Below the pieces are notes generated by a model. The model saw only the letters and a program-made list of their open reading frames with translations, ran no database searches and was not told the DNA's origin. The translations under genes were made by a program, and so were the position numbers. A stretch of 64,000 bases of DNA. It comes from Sinorhizobium saheli (GTDB lineage Bacteria > Pseudomonadota > Alphaproteobacteria > Rhizobiales > Rhizobiaceae). Positions 43,239-52,719 of the stretch are shown piece after piece. How positions within the stretch are numbered: position 1 is the stretch's first letter; the number at the start of each line of letters is the position of its first letter. The DNA lies in the NCBI RefSeq assembly GCF_001651875.1, contig NZ_LNQB01000073.1, positions 310,001 to 374,000 on the forward strand, written 5' to 3'.

Positions 43239-45610
43239 CTCTCGGCAAGCGCGCACTCTTCCTGATCTTCCCCGTCGTGCTTTTAGGCTATCTGCTCGCG
43301 GCGCTCTCGGTCTATATCGCCCAGGAGCGATCGATCCGCGCGTTGGAACAGGCGAAGCTGTCGCAACGGCTCGAGCACACCGCCGCGGTTTTCCAGAACG
43401 AGATCCAGCGCAGCAAGAGTTTCCTCAACGCTCTCCTCAACGGCAACGTCCTGCGCCAATTCGTGGCCGAAACCGACGAGCGCTACCGCATGACCGCGCT
43501 CGGCCAGCGCCTGCAGGAGAGCATCAAGTCGCTGTCCGAAGACCCGATTGCGTATATCTCCTTTGCCGTCCTCAACGCGCAAACGGAGCCCGAATACTAT
43601 TTCGAGAACAGCTGGGACCCCTTTGCCGAGATCGACGGCCCCCAGCGCGATCTGGCGAGACGGTTGATCGCCGGCAAGCGGCTGAGCGATCTGACCTATC
43701 TCCAGCCCACCGGCGACCGGCCGCGGATCGTCTACTCGCTCTTCATCGACCCGGTCACCTTCGCCCGCCCCATGCCGAGCAACAAGGCCAACGCGTTGCT
43801 TATGCAGATAGCCGTGCTGCCGGACCGGTTCCTCGCCATGCAGGCAGCCCTGAAGAAGGAGTACGGGGCCGACATCGTGCTTCAGCCATGGCCGCTCGCC
43901 GTCACCGACGCTCTTTCCGCGAGCGTGCCGCTCGCGTCGCAGCTTTACGCGACGATCGTCGTCCCGGACGCCTATTTGAAAGAGCAGATGCTTCGCCGGA
44001 TGGCGCTGCTCGCCCTCGGCGCTCTCGCCATGAGCCTTGTGTCCATTTTCCTGATCGTGCTCTTGATCCGGCGCTTCATCACCGGACCGATCGCGAGCCT
44101 GGACGCGGACGTCACGGCGGTGATGAACGGCGAGCGCGACGACATCCGGGACATGGACGAGGCGGGTGAGATCGGGCGTCTGACGCACAATATCCGCGAG
44201 CTTCACGGCCATTCGGCTCGTTCCCTGCGGCTCGTGCAGGAGAATTCGTGGACGGATACGCTGACCGGCATCAGCAACCGCGGACGCTTCAACACACTTG
44301 CGGCGGGCGCCGTCGAGGAAGCCATCGCTTCCGGCGAGAAGTGCAGCCTGTTGTTCTTCGACATCGACAATTTCAAATTCGTCAACGACAAGCACGGTCA
44401 CAATGTCGGTGACGATCTCCTGAAGGCGCTTGCGGCCCGAGTCCGCCAGACCGTCGACGGCATCACCCGGAAAAGAGGGCGGCAGCCGGCGGTTCTCGCC
44501 CGCCTTTCCGGCGACGAATTTGCGGTTCTGGTGCGGTCGAGCGCGGGCGACGGCACCGTCCGCGAGATATGCAACGCGATTTTGGCCCTGTTTGACGGCG
44601 GCTTCGAAGTCGCCGGCAAGCGGTATCCGGTGACGGCGAGCATCGGCGTTGCCGTCTGCCCGGACGACGCCAGTACCGTCGCGGAACTGATCTCGAATGC
44701 CGACGCCGCCATGTACCAGGCGAAAAGCGCCGGCAAGAACCGTTCGGCGCGCTTCTCCCGCGCCCTCAACGACGAGCGGACCCGGCAGCGGCAGATCCAG
44801 GACGAATTGCGCTCACTCGATCCGGACGAGCAGTTTCACCTCGTCTATATGCCGATCGTCAATGCGCGCGGCGAGGTCACCGGCTGCGAGGCCCTGCTGC
44901 GCTGGAACTCGCCCCTCCTCGGCCCAGTGACGCCGGACGAATTCGTGCCGATCGCCGAGAGTTCCGGTCTCTTCACCAAGATCGACTGGTGGGTCATCGA
45001 CAAGGCGATGTCGGACTGCCGTCAATTGAAGGGCCTGTTCGGGCCGGACACCGTGGTCGCGATCAACGTCTCTTCGGCCGAGCTGCATTCGCGATCGATC
45101 AGCGACTATTTTTCCGAATGCCTGGGACGCCACGGGCTCGAGCCGCAGTCGATCGACATCGAGCTCACCGAAACATTCGCGGTCAAGATCAGCGACGGGT
45201 TGCGCTGGAACATCGAGGAGTTGCGCCAGAAAGGCTTCCGGCTTTCGATCGACGATTTCGGCGCGGGCTACACTTCGGTGCAGCAGATCATCGACTATGC
45301 CGCCGACACCATCAAGCTCGACCGGGTCCTCGTCTCGAACCTGACGGCCTCCCATTCCCTGGCGGTGCTCAAGGCCGTCATCGCGCTCTGCCACGCGAAG
45401 GACATGGCCGTGGTCGGCGAAGGCGTCGACACGCCGGAGAAGCTTGCGATGCTGACCGCGGCCGGCTGCGACCGGTTCCAGGGCTATCTGATCAGCAAGC
45501 CGCTTGCCCTCGACGACCTCGCCATCTGGGCGCTCACGCGAACCGCACGCCCCTACGAGGGCTCGACCGCGGGCCTTGCGGATCGGCCGACGACCAAGCG
45601 CCAGGTCTGA
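43235..45610 (+). CDS. Membrane GGDEF-EAL c-di-GMP enzyme (MbaA-like)
   Basis: A 791-aa protein: helix 1 ([22 protein letters not shown]), a periplasmic sensor region of about 225 residues, helix 2 ([18 protein letters not shown], about 258-280), a HAMP-like linker, GGDEF (active-site S425-GDEF) and EAL (E552-AL, with [14 protein letters not shown] and KLDR). No RxxD inhibitory site is visible before SGDEF. Catalytic EAL residues look complete, so it could both make and break c-di-GMP, as MbaA may. The start is GTG 43235, overlapping the PotD-like gene's stop. Confidence 0.92.
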   Translation: MTLGKRALFLIFPVVLLGYLLAALSVYIAQERSIRALEQAKLSQRLEHTAAVFQNEIQRSKSFLNALLNGNVLRQFVAETDERYRMTALGQRLQESIKSLSEDPIAYISFAVLNAQTEPEYYFENSWDPFAEIDGPQRDLARRLIAGKRLSDLTYLQPTGDRPRIVYSLFIDPVTFARPMPSNKANALLMQIAVLPDRFLAMQAALKKEYGADIVLQPWPLAVTDALSASVPLASQLYATIVVPDAYLKEQMLRRMALLALGALAMSLVSIFLIVLLIRRFITGPIASLDADVTAVMNGERDDIRDMDEAGEIGRLTHNIRELHGHSARSLRLVQENSWTDTLTGISNRGRFNTLAAGAVEEAIASGEKCSLLFFDIDNFKFVNDKHGHNVGDDLLKALAARVRQTVDGITRKRGRQPAVLARLSGDEFAVLVRSSAGDGTVREICNAILALFDGGFEVAGKRYPVTASIGVAVCPDDASTVAELISNADAAMYQAKSAGKNRSARFSRALNDERTRQRQIQDELRSLDPDEQFHLVYMPIVNARGEVTGCEALLRWNSPLLGPVTPDEFVPIAESSGLFTKIDWWVIDKAMSDCRQLKGLFGPDTVVAINVSSAELHSRSISDYFSECLGRHGLEPQSIDIELTETFAVKISDGLRWNIEELRQKGFRLSIDDFGAGYTSVQQIIDYAADTIKLDRVLVSNLTASHSLAVLKAVIALCHAKDMAVVGEGVDTPEKLAMLTAAGCDRFQGYLISKPLALDDLAIWALTRTARPYEGSTAGLADRPTTKRQV

Positions 45611-45671
45611 TGGCGGCCGCACGCAAGGCGCCGGACCGAACGCGAAATTTGCGTGCCCTGGCTGCTTTTTC

Positions 45672-45700
45672 CTTGACCTTCTGCCGCCTCACGTCCTAAC
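45672..45700 (+). promoter_or_regulatory. Probable purD promoter
   Basis: CTTGAC (45672-45677), 17-nt spacer, CCTAAC (45695-45700): the -35 is the exact rhizobial consensus, the -10 a partial match to CTATAT. Transcription would start about 27 nt before purD. Confidence 0.5.
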
Positions 45701-45734
45701 CGCAGCCCAACAATTCCTGAAGGCGGGGGTGGCG

Positions 45735-47006
45735 ATGAAGGTTCTTCTGATCGGATCGGGCGGGCGCGAGCATGCGCTAGCATGGAAGATCGCGGAGTCG
45801 CCGGAATTGACCGCGCTCTATGCCGCCCCCGGCAATCCGGGCATCGCCGAGGAAGCGGCGATAGTCGCGCTCGACACCGATAATCACGAGGCCGTCGTCG
45901 ATTTCTGCCGCGGCCAAGCGATCGACTTCGTCGTCGTCGGCCCCGAGGCGCCGCTGGTCGCGGGGCTCGCCGACGTGCTTCGCGCGGCGGGCATTCCCGC
46001 CTTCGGCCCCTCGGCTGCGGCGGCCCGGCTCGAAGGCTCCAAGGGCTTCACCAAGGATCTCTGCGCCCGCTACGGGATCCCGACCGGCGCCTACAAGCGC
46101 TTCACCGAGGCGGAGGGCGCCAGGGCCTATGTCCGCGAACAGGGTGCCCCGATCGTCATCAAGGCGGACGGGCTTGCCGCCGGCAAGGGCGTGACGGTCG
46201 CGATGACCCTCGACGAGGCGCTTCAAGCGGTGGACGAGTGTTTCGCCGGTGCTTTCGGTTCCGCCGGTGCGGAGGTGGTCGTAGAGGCCTATCTCGACGG
46301 CGAGGAAGCAAGCTTCTTCTGCCTCTCGGACGGCAGGAGCGTGCTGCCGCTCGCCTCGGCGCAGGACCACAAGCGCGTCGGCGACGGTGACACGGGACCG
46401 AACACCGGCGGCATGGGCGCCTATTCGCCGGCACCGGTGATGACTGCCGAGATGGTCGAGCGGACGATGAAGGAGATCATCGAGCCGACGGTGCGCGGCA
46501 TGGCCGAAAGCGGCCACCCTTTCACGGGAGTCTTCTTCGCCGGGCTGATGATCACCGCCAAGGGGCCGGAGCTCATCGAATACAATGTCCGTTTCGGTGA
46601 CCCGGAATGCCAGGTGCTGATGATGCGGATGAAGAGCGACCTCTTGCCGCTGCTCTATGCCGCCGCCACCGGTACGCTCGAGGGCATGAAGGTCGAGTGG
46701 CGCGACGAAGCGGCGCTGACGGTGGTGATGGCCTCCCGCGGCTATCCCGGCGCCTACGAGAAGAACACGCCGATCGCAGCCCTGCCCGACGCATCCGCGA
46801 CGACGAAGGTGTTCCATGCCGGCACGGCAATGAAGGACGGCGTCCTTGTCGCCTCCGGCGGCCGCGTGCTGAACGTCACCGCCATGGGAGAGACGGTCAG
46901 CGACGCCAAGGATGCAGCCTATGCGGCGCTGCAGGGCGTCGTCTGGGAGAACGGCTTCTATCGCCACGACATTGGCTGGCGAGCGGTCGCACGCGAAAGG
47001 GCCTGA
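45735..47006 (+). CDS. purD: Phosphoribosylamine-glycine ligase
   Basis: Second step of de novo purine synthesis: 5-phosphoribosylamine + glycine + ATP to GAR. The 423-aa length is normal. The opening [18 protein letters not shown], the ATP-grasp region [26 protein letters not shown] and [12 protein letters not shown]-like [10 protein letters not shown] motifs are all present. ATG 45735 is chosen as the family N-terminus, although the frame is open to 45504; GGGGGTGG lies upstream. Monocistronic, as usual in rhizobia. Confidence 0.97.
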   Translation: MKVLLIGSGGREHALAWKIAESPELTALYAAPGNPGIAEEAAIVALDTDNHEAVVDFCRGQAIDFVVVGPEAPLVAGLADVLRAAGIPAFGPSAAAARLEGSKGFTKDLCARYGIPTGAYKRFTEAEGARAYVREQGAPIVIKADGLAAGKGVTVAMTLDEALQAVDECFAGAFGSAGAEVVVEAYLDGEEASFFCLSDGRSVLPLASAQDHKRVGDGDTGPNTGGMGAYSPAPVMTAEMVERTMKEIIEPTVRGMAESGHPFTGVFFAGLMITAKGPELIEYNVRFGDPECQVLMMRMKSDLLPLLYAAATGTLEGMKVEWRDEAALTVVMASRGYPGAYEKNTPIAALPDASATTKVFHAGTAMKDGVLVASGGRVLNVTAMGETVSDAKDAAYAALQGVVWENGFYRHDIGWRAVARERA

Positions 47007-47127
47007 GCACCGTTTGCCGCGCGGCTCTTCGGAAAAACGCCGCATCATTCAATTTTTACCAATTCTCCTGAGGGGACGGTAAGGGAGAACGCCTATTCTC
47101 GCCCTTGACGAAATCGAGGAGAGATAG

Positions 47128-47631
47128 ATGCGTTCCCTGCTGCTCACCGCCGCGCTCCTATGTGCCGCCGGCCCGGCTGCCGCCTCTTCGATCGAGGAGA
47201 TGGCGTCCGGCACGGTGGGCAGTGCCAGCGTCGCGACGATTTCCTGCGCGCGCTGCCCGACCCTGCAGCCGAAGACCAAGCCGTCCTATGTCGTTCCCGA
47301 ACTCGCGCCGGGCACCGAGCGGGTGGAACTCAAGGAAGTTGACGGCGAATTGAAGTCGCTGCGCACCGAAGCCTGGCTCGGCGGGTCGCCGGTCGTCTTC
47401 GTCAACAAGGCATCGCAAGAGGCGATCGAGGCCGCGGCAAGGAACGCCGACCAACAGACGGTTGCGGATGTCTCGGCGGGCGCCGTCCCGGCCGACACGG
47501 TCGGCATCGACCGTTCTGCCAAGACCGCCGCGGTCGCGACGATCTCGCATGCAGACCCGGTTGCCGCCTCGATGGCGGCCGACAGTTCACGAAAATTTGA
47601 TCCGGCAGGTTTCGATCTTCGCCTAGATTGA
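47128..47631 (+). CDS. Secreted HPE1-like domain protein
   Basis: A 167-aa protein with a signal peptide (SLLLTAALLCAAGPAAA), then SSIEEM, a CARCP Cys pair, and the conserved GELKSLRTEAWLGGSPVVFV segment. This resembles rhizobial proteins annotated as plant virulence effector HPE1-like; I recognise the pattern but could not check it. The name comes from a Liberibacter protein, and a role in virulence here is not implied. The CxxC pair may bind metal or form a disulfide. GAGGAGAG precedes ATG 47128. A strong terminator follows. Confidence 0.7.
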   Translation: MRSLLLTAALLCAAGPAAASSIEEMASGTVGSASVATISCARCPTLQPKTKPSYVVPELAPGTERVELKEVDGELKSLRTEAWLGGSPVVFVNKASQEAIEAAARNADQQTVADVSAGAVPADTVGIDRSAKTAAVATISHADPVAASMAADSSRKFDPAGFDLRLD

Positions 47632-47717
47632 GCCCATATTAGTAAACGTTCCCTGCCCCAGTCAGCCTGTCCCTGTGTTCAAGGCTGGCGGGCATTCGCT
47701 GCAATGGCGAGAGGTTG

Positions 47718-47748
47718 CGCCCCTGAGAGAAGCAGGGGCGTAATCTTT
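47718..47748. terminator. Bidirectional terminator between HPE1-like and DUF523 genes
   Basis: CGCCCCTG (47718-47725) pairs with CAGGGGCG (47733-47740), 7-nt loop, then TAATCTTT on the plus strand. An additional weaker hairpin (CAGCCT 47663-47668 with AGGCTG 47682-47687) precedes it. The DUF523 stop from the minus strand lies at its edge. Confidence 0.7.
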
Positions 47749-48256
47749 AGGTGGGTGCCTTTGCCGCCTCACCGTCAACGCTCGCGACCAAGGCCTCTAT
47801 CTCGCGCTCGGAATAGACCGCGATGCCATTGGCCCTGAGCAGCGCCGCCGTGGCGCCCTCCCCCGCAACGCGCGTGCCGGTGAAGCGACCGTCATAGATG
47901 AAGCCGGAGCCGCAGGACGGGCTGCCGTCGATCAACAAGGCAAATCGGCAATTCGTCTCGCGGGCAAGCGCAAGGGCGTTTTCGGCGGCATGGCGAAATT
48001 CCGCCGTGACGTCGCCGCCGGTCTTTTCCAGGACACGGGCCTTACCGGCCAGCACGTCGGCACCCGTGCCGCCGCCCTCGATCTCCGCCGGCGGGCGCGG
48101 TACCGGCATGCCGGCCGACATCTCCGGACAGATGGCGACGAGGCGGCCTTCCTGGCGCCAGCGATCGATCGCCGGGTGGCGCAGCGGCTTGGCGGCGCCG
48201 TCGTAGCGCACCGCATGGCCCATGAGGCAGGCACTGACGAGAATCCTGGCGGTCAT
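47747..48256 (-). CDS. DUF523 domain protein
   Basis: A 169-aa protein of the DUF523/YbbK-like family, with ILVSACLMGHAVRYDG at the start, LVAICPEMSAGMPVPRPPAEI in the middle and LLIDGSPSCGSGFIYDG carrying conserved cysteines. The Cys in SACL, ICPE and PSCGS are the usual conserved ones and suggest a metal or Fe-S site; function is unknown. GGAGG before ATG 48256 decides the start over longer frames. It is the last gene of a probable cupin-LysE-DUF523 run (49-nt gap from LysE). Confidence 0.87.
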   Translation of the reverse strand: MTARILVSACLMGHAVRYDGAAKPLRHPAIDRWRQEGRLVAICPEMSAGMPVPRPPAEIEGGGTGADVLAGKARVLEKTGGDVTAEFRHAAENALALARETNCRFALLIDGSPSCGSGFIYDGRFTGTRVAGEGATAALLRANGIAVYSEREIEALVASVDGEAAKAPT

Positions 48257-48305
48257 GGCGTCCTCCATAGCCGCGGGCGCCGCGACCACGCAAGGGGCGA
48301 GGAGG

Positions 48306-48908
48306 CTATGCGAGGGCCGAGAGAGCAACGGAGGCCAGCAAAAGGACCGCAAAGATCAGGTTGGCGACACGCGCCTTGGTCGGATCGCCGAGGATGGTGG
48401 CAATCGCAGCGCCGAAGGCGAGCCAGGTCGTATTCACAGCGATCGCCACCGCCGACAGAATCAGGACTCTGGCAACCGCGGCCCGGGTATCCTGATCGGC
48501 CTCGATCAGGCTGCCCGCATAGACGGCGCCAATCGCCGCATAGGCCTTCGGATTGGCGATCGCCAAGATGAAGCCGCCAAGGAACGAGGGAACATGCGAT
48601 CCCCGTTCGTCAGCCGAAACCGGCGGTGCCGTTGCTATGTGCCATGCCAAGTAGAGCATGTAGACGCCGGCGAGTACCATGGCCGCCGACTTCATCCCGG
48701 GTATGCCAAGGAGTACCGCGGTCACGCCCGTGGCGATCAGCAGCACGACGGCGATGGTGCCGATATTGACGCCGGCGGCGTAGCCGAGACTGCGCGCGAC
48801 GCCATGGGCGGCCCCCATGCCGGCAAGGCTGAGCGTCGCCGGTCCAGGACTGCCCATCAGCGGCAAGGCAGCAAGGACGAAAAGCGCGAGATCGCCGGCG
48901 ATCGCCAT
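48306..48908 (-). CDS. LysE/RhtB-family amino acid exporter
   Basis: A 200-aa inner-membrane exporter with six hydrophobic helices. The family motif LPLMGSPGPATLSLAG occurs in helix 1, GVARSLGYAAGVNIGT follows, and FLGGFILAIANPKAYAA is the central conserved loop. Such proteins export amino acids or homoserine lactone-like compounds. Start at 48908 (MAIAGDLALF) lies 4 nt after the cupin stop, so both are one operon. The AraC gene at 49535, transcribed toward it, may be its regulator. Confidence 0.88.
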   Translation of the reverse strand: MAIAGDLALFVLAALPLMGSPGPATLSLAGMGAAHGVARSLGYAAGVNIGTIAVVLLIATGVTAVLLGIPGMKSAAMVLAGVYMLYLAWHIATAPPVSADERGSHVPSFLGGFILAIANPKAYAAIGAVYAGSLIEADQDTRAAVARVLILSAVAIAVNTTWLAFGAAIATILGDPTKARVANLIFAVLLLASVALSALA

Positions 48909-48912
48909 CTCA

Positions 48913-49293
48913 TCATATCCAGATGTCTTGCCGGGCGGTCCGTTCGCCGCCCGCATGGCCGGTGTTCAAGGTGCCGCGCGGCTCGATCAGCAGCATCTTC
49001 ACTTCGTCCGCCGCATAGGGCTTGTGCTCGACGCCTTTCGGCACGACGTACATTTCGCCGGGGCCGAGCGTCACAGATCCATCGCGAAAATCGATCCGAA
49101 GCGTACCGTCGAGCACGATGAAGGCCTCGTCCGTCTCGGGGTGATCGTGCCAGATGAAATCGCCTTCGATGCGCACGATCTTGAACTGATAGTCGTTGAG
49201 CTCGGCAATCACGCGCGGCTGCCATTGATCGGCAAACTGCGCCAGCTTGTCGGCAAAATTGATCGGTGCGTAGCTCCGCCTGGACGTGTCCAT
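48913..49293 (-). CDS. Small cupin protein
   Basis: A 126-aa single-domain cupin. The two cupin motifs are visible: [21 protein letters not shown] (with His and Glu ligands in HDHxxxDE) and [14 protein letters not shown]. It is likely a metal-binding small enzyme or sugar/amino-acid binding protein; function not predictable. GGAGGAAACGGCG precedes ATG 49293. First gene of the cupin-LysE(-DUF523) run. Confidence 0.88.
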   Translation of the reverse strand: MDTSRRSYAPINFADKLAQFADQWQPRVIAELNDYQFKIVRIEGDFIWHDHPETDEAFIVLDGTLRIDFRDGSVTLGPGEMYVVPKGVEHKPYAADEVKMLLIEPRGTLNTGHAGGERTARQDIWI

Positions 49294-49411
49294 CGCCGTT
49301 TCCTCCAGTCATTTTGGGCCGAGATTAATGCGGCTGCGGCGATCGTTCTTGAATGATCGTGCAGCGCTCCTGTTGAGGAGGAATGGCTGAAAGGCCGTTT
49401 AGCAAAGCGCC

Positions 49412-49530
49412 GTATCTCGCCCCTGACCCTAACCCTCTCCCCGCATGCGGGGAGCGGGGAATGGCGCCGGCGCGGCATCGCCCCTTCGCCCCGCCTGCGG
49501 CGAGAAGGTGCCGGTAGGCGGGAGGGGCGG
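49412..49530. repeat. RIME-like palindromic intergenic element, copy 3
   Basis: About 119 bp beginning TCGCCCCTGACCC and ending GGGAGGGGCGG, with internal hairpins CTCTCCCCGCATGCGGGGAG (49434-49453) and CTTCGCCCCGC-CTGCGGCGAGAAGG. Same two-hairpin plan as the copies at 9741 and 28773, but the terminal repeats are more diverged. It separates the AraC gene from the cupin-LysE run. Confidence 0.7.
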
Positions 49531-49534
49531 CCGA

Positions 49535-50395
49535 CTACTCGGGGCTGCCGGCCATTCGCAGCCATCGTCCGGGCGAGATACCAAAGGCCTTCTTGAAGTG
49601 CCGGCTCATATGCGCCTGGTCGGCAAAGCCGGCATCGAACGCAGCTTCCGCAGCCGGCACGCCTCGCCTGAGTTCGGTCTTCACCGCCTCAAGGCGCCGC
49701 TGCACCAGATAGCGATAGGGGCTCGTCCCGAACAAGCGGCGAAAGTCACGGCTGAGGCCCCAGCGATCCCGGCCGCTGATCGCCTCGAGGCGTTCCAGCG
49801 TAACCGTGCCTTCGGGCAGATCATGCAGATAGAGGCGCGCGCGTTCGGCAGCGCGATAGTCGAGCGGCCCTCCCGCTTTCGCCGGCCCACCGGCCGCGGC
49901 TTCCAACGCGTGGGCAAGTTCGAAGAGGCCGTCCTCGAACTCCAAGGAATCGATTCGGGCATCCGTCGCGGGCAAGAGAGCATGGACCGCGGCGAACAGA
50001 CGAGGGTCCGATGAAATCCCGCCCTTGATATACGGCAGCGGCCGGCCGCCGAGGACGCCCTGGATAGCGGCCGGCTCGATATAGATCATCCGGTAGCGAA
50101 ACCCCTCCTCGGCGCCGGCCTGCCCGTCATGCAGCTCGTCCGGGTGCAGCACCATTGTGGTGCCGGGAAGGCTCGTACGCTCGGCGCCGCGATACCGGAA
50201 ACTCTGAACGCCCGAAAGTGTCTGGCCGACGGCATAGGTATCGTGACGATGCGGCTCATAGGCCCGGCCGGCAAAGAAGGCTTCGATTCGCTCGAACGGG
50301 ATCGCGTCCTCGGCAAGGGCGATCCAATCGCCGCGCCGCTCGAGGCCCGGAGGTTTGATGACACCTGCACCTGCGCTCGGATGATCGCTCGTCAT
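49535..50395 (-). CDS. AraC-family transcriptional regulator upstream of cupin-LysE
   Basis: A 286-aa regulator with an N-terminal AraC-type ligand-binding cupin (AYEPHRHDTYAVGQTLSG and MVLHPDELHDGQAG) and a C-terminal double HTH (LEAISGRDRWGLSRDFRRLFG and AAFDAGFADQAHMSRHFKKAFG). Start ATG 50395. It reads toward the cupin-LysE genes, a pairing seen with LysE exporters that are induced by their substrate. The ligand is unknown. The RIME-like element and about 240 nt separate it from the exporter operon. Confidence 0.9.
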   Translation of the reverse strand: MTSDHPSAGAGVIKPPGLERRGDWIALAEDAIPFERIEAFFAGRAYEPHRHDTYAVGQTLSGVQSFRYRGAERTSLPGTTMVLHPDELHDGQAGAEEGFRYRMIYIEPAAIQGVLGGRPLPYIKGGISSDPRLFAAVHALLPATDARIDSLEFEDGLFELAHALEAAAGGPAKAGGPLDYRAAERARLYLHDLPEGTVTLERLEAISGRDRWGLSRDFRRLFGTSPYRYLVQRRLEAVKTELRRGVPAAEAAFDAGFADQAHMSRHFKKAFGISPGRWLRMAGSPE

Positions 50396-50411
50396 GCGCC
50401 AGAGATAGGAT

Positions 50412-50438
50412 GGAGCCTGTCGGTTGTCGACAGGCTCC
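50412..50438 (-). terminator. Strong hairpin after glyS
   Basis: GGAGCCTGTCG (50412-50422) and CGACAGGCTCC (50428-50438) form a perfect 11-bp stem with a 5-nt loop, 22 nt after the glyS stop. No U-run follows, so termination may be Rho-assisted or the hairpin may protect the 3' end. Confidence 0.6.
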
Positions 50439-50460
50439 CAGCGAAAGTGTCCGGCAAACT

Positions 50461-52626
50461 CTAACCGGAGATCTTCGAAAAGTCCGCAACCTCGCCCGTC
50501 GCCGAACGGATCAGTCCCAAGAGTGCCAAGCGGTTGGCGCGGATCGCCGTGTCCTCGTCATTGACGAGCACGTCATTGAAGAACACGTCGACCGGCTCGC
50601 GCAATTTTGACAGCGCTTCCATGGCCGAGCGGAAATCCTCCTTGACGATTGCCTCGCGCGCGTCGTCGGAGGCGACCTTGATGGAGGCGTGCAGGGTGCG
50701 CTCGGCATCGAGGCTGAAAAGCTTCTCGTTGACCGTCGCGGCGACCTCCGTGCCTTTCTTCTCCTCGGCGGCGAGGATCTGCGTCGCACGCTTGGTACCG
50801 GCGAGCAGGTCCCTGCCCTCTTCCGCGGTGATGAAGGCCGTCAGCGCCTCGACACGGCGGGCGATCATCAACAGGTCGTCGGCCTGTGGCGTCAGCACGG
50901 CGTCGATGAGGTCGTAGCGGGCGCCGAGATCGCGCAGATAGACCTTCAGGCGGTCATGGAGAAAGGCCAGGAGATCGGCGGAAATGTCGCCTGCGAGGCC
51001 CTCCCGCTGGGCCTTGAGGCCCGCCAGGGCGGCATCGAAACAGGGCAGCAGCGGCAGCCGCGCCCGGCCTTCGAGGATGAGCCGGATGACGCCGAGTGCG
51101 GCGCGGCGCAAGGCGTAGGGGTCCTTTGAGCCGGTCGGCTTCTCGTCGATCGCCCAGAAGCCGACGAGCGTGTCGAGCTTGTCGGCAAGCGCCACGGTCG
51201 CCGAGACGGGATCGGTCGGAACGCGGTCGGAAGGGCCCTGGGGCTTGTAGTGATCTTCGATCGCATTGGCGACGGCCGCAGTCTCGCCCTGCAGGACCGC
51301 ATATTTGTGCCCCATGATGCCCTGCAGCTCGGGAAACTCGCCAACGGCCTCGGTGCGCAGATCCGCCTTGGCGAGGACGGCCGCGCGGTCGACCAGTGCC
51401 GGATCGGCGCCGGTGACCTCGGCGAGTGCGGCGGCGAGCGAACGGATGCGGGCGACGCGCTCTCCCTGGGTGCCGAGTTTGGCATGGAAGGTGACGTTCA
51501 GCGCGTCGAGCTTGGCCATGCGCTGGTCCAGCGGCTTTTTCAGATCGAGACCGAACTTTGCCGCCGACGCCTCCAGCGTTTCGAGGTCCGGCAGGTCGCC
51601 CTGGTCGCGCTTCCAGAAGTGCGCCGCGTCCGAGAGGCGCGCACGCACGACCTTGCCGTTGCCGTGCACGATCTCGTTGCCGCCGTCCTTGGCCTCGATA
51701 TTCGACACGAGGATGAACCTGTTCGACAGCGTTTCGGCGCCCGGCGCGCGGGTGACGAAGCATTTCTGGTTGGTCTTGATCGTCAGCCGGATGATTTCGG
51801 AGGGGATTTCGAGATAGCCTTCCTCGAAGCTTCCCATCAGCACCCGCGGCCATTCGATGAGACCCGCGACTTCCTCGAGCAGGCCCTCGTCCTCGACCAG
51901 TTCAAGGCCGTTGGCGAAGGCGATGTTGTGGGCGTCGGCGGAGATGATCTGCTTGCGGCGCTCGGCATCGATCACGACCTTCGCCTTTTCGAGCTTCTCG
52001 GCATAGTCGGCGAACCGCCGCACGGTGATCGCCTCCGGCGCATGGAAGCGGTGGCCGTAGGTGACGTTCCCGGCGACGATGCCGTCGACCGCGAAGGGGA
52101 TCACCCTGGTTTCGTCGTGGTCCGAACCGAAGGTGCAGACGATCGACTGCAGCGGCCGCACCCAGCGCAGGCTGCCCGGCCTGGCCGAAGCGGCGCCCGA
52201 CCGCATGGACTTCGGCCAGGGGAAATCGCGGATGATCGCCGGCATCACGTCGGCGATGATGTCCTCGGCCGCGCGGCCCGGCTTGACGATGTGGGCGACG
52301 TAGAAGTCACCCTTCTTCGGGTCGGTGTGGACGTGCGCCTCGCTGATCGAGGAGAGGCCGGCCGCGCGCAGGAAGCCCTCGATCGCCTTTTCATTCGCGT
52401 CGGTGCGCGGGCCCTTGCGCTCCTCGCGGACATCGGCGGAGCGAGCGGTGAGGCCGCGGATATCGAGCGTCAGCCGGCGGGGCGTCCAGTATTCGCGCGC
52501 CCCCTCGTAGGTCAGGCCCGCCTCGACCAGGGCGTCCATGACGAGCTTCTTCAGGTCGCCGGCCGCCTTGCGCTGCATGCGGGCGGGAATTTCTTCGGAG
52601 CGCAGTTCGATAAGAAGATCTGGCAT
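50461..52626 (-). CDS. glyS: Glycine-tRNA ligase beta subunit
   Basis: Large subunit (721 aa) of the alpha2beta2 glycyl-tRNA synthetase; it binds tRNA and works with GlyQ. The opening [46 protein letters not shown] and the HD-like domain [15 protein letters not shown] are characteristic; the C-terminal DALR-type anticodon region is intact. Start ATG 52626. Unlike the usual glyQ-glyS pair, DUF2207 and lemA lie between the two subunit genes here, all on the same strand. Confidence 0.96.
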   Translation of the reverse strand: MPDLLIELRSEEIPARMQRKAAGDLKKLVMDALVEAGLTYEGAREYWTPRRLTLDIRGLTARSADVREERKGPRTDANEKAIEGFLRAAGLSSISEAHVHTDPKKGDFYVAHIVKPGRAAEDIIADVMPAIIRDFPWPKSMRSGAASARPGSLRWVRPLQSIVCTFGSDHDETRVIPFAVDGIVAGNVTYGHRFHAPEAITVRRFADYAEKLEKAKVVIDAERRKQIISADAHNIAFANGLELVEDEGLLEEVAGLIEWPRVLMGSFEEGYLEIPSEIIRLTIKTNQKCFVTRAPGAETLSNRFILVSNIEAKDGGNEIVHGNGKVVRARLSDAAHFWKRDQGDLPDLETLEASAAKFGLDLKKPLDQRMAKLDALNVTFHAKLGTQGERVARIRSLAAALAEVTGADPALVDRAAVLAKADLRTEAVGEFPELQGIMGHKYAVLQGETAAVANAIEDHYKPQGPSDRVPTDPVSATVALADKLDTLVGFWAIDEKPTGSKDPYALRRAALGVIRLILEGRARLPLLPCFDAALAGLKAQREGLAGDISADLLAFLHDRLKVYLRDLGARYDLIDAVLTPQADDLLMIARRVEALTAFITAEEGRDLLAGTKRATQILAAEEKKGTEVAATVNEKLFSLDAERTLHASIKVASDDAREAIVKEDFRSAMEALSKLREPVDVFFNDVLVNDEDTAIRANRLALLGLIRSATGEVADFSKISG

Positions 52627-52719
52627 GAATTCGAGACTTTGTTCTGTTCCGGACGGTTGCCGCGGGACTTAGCAAGCTCTGGCGAAAATGTCATCAAGTC
52701 CGGCGAGGAAATTGGGCGC

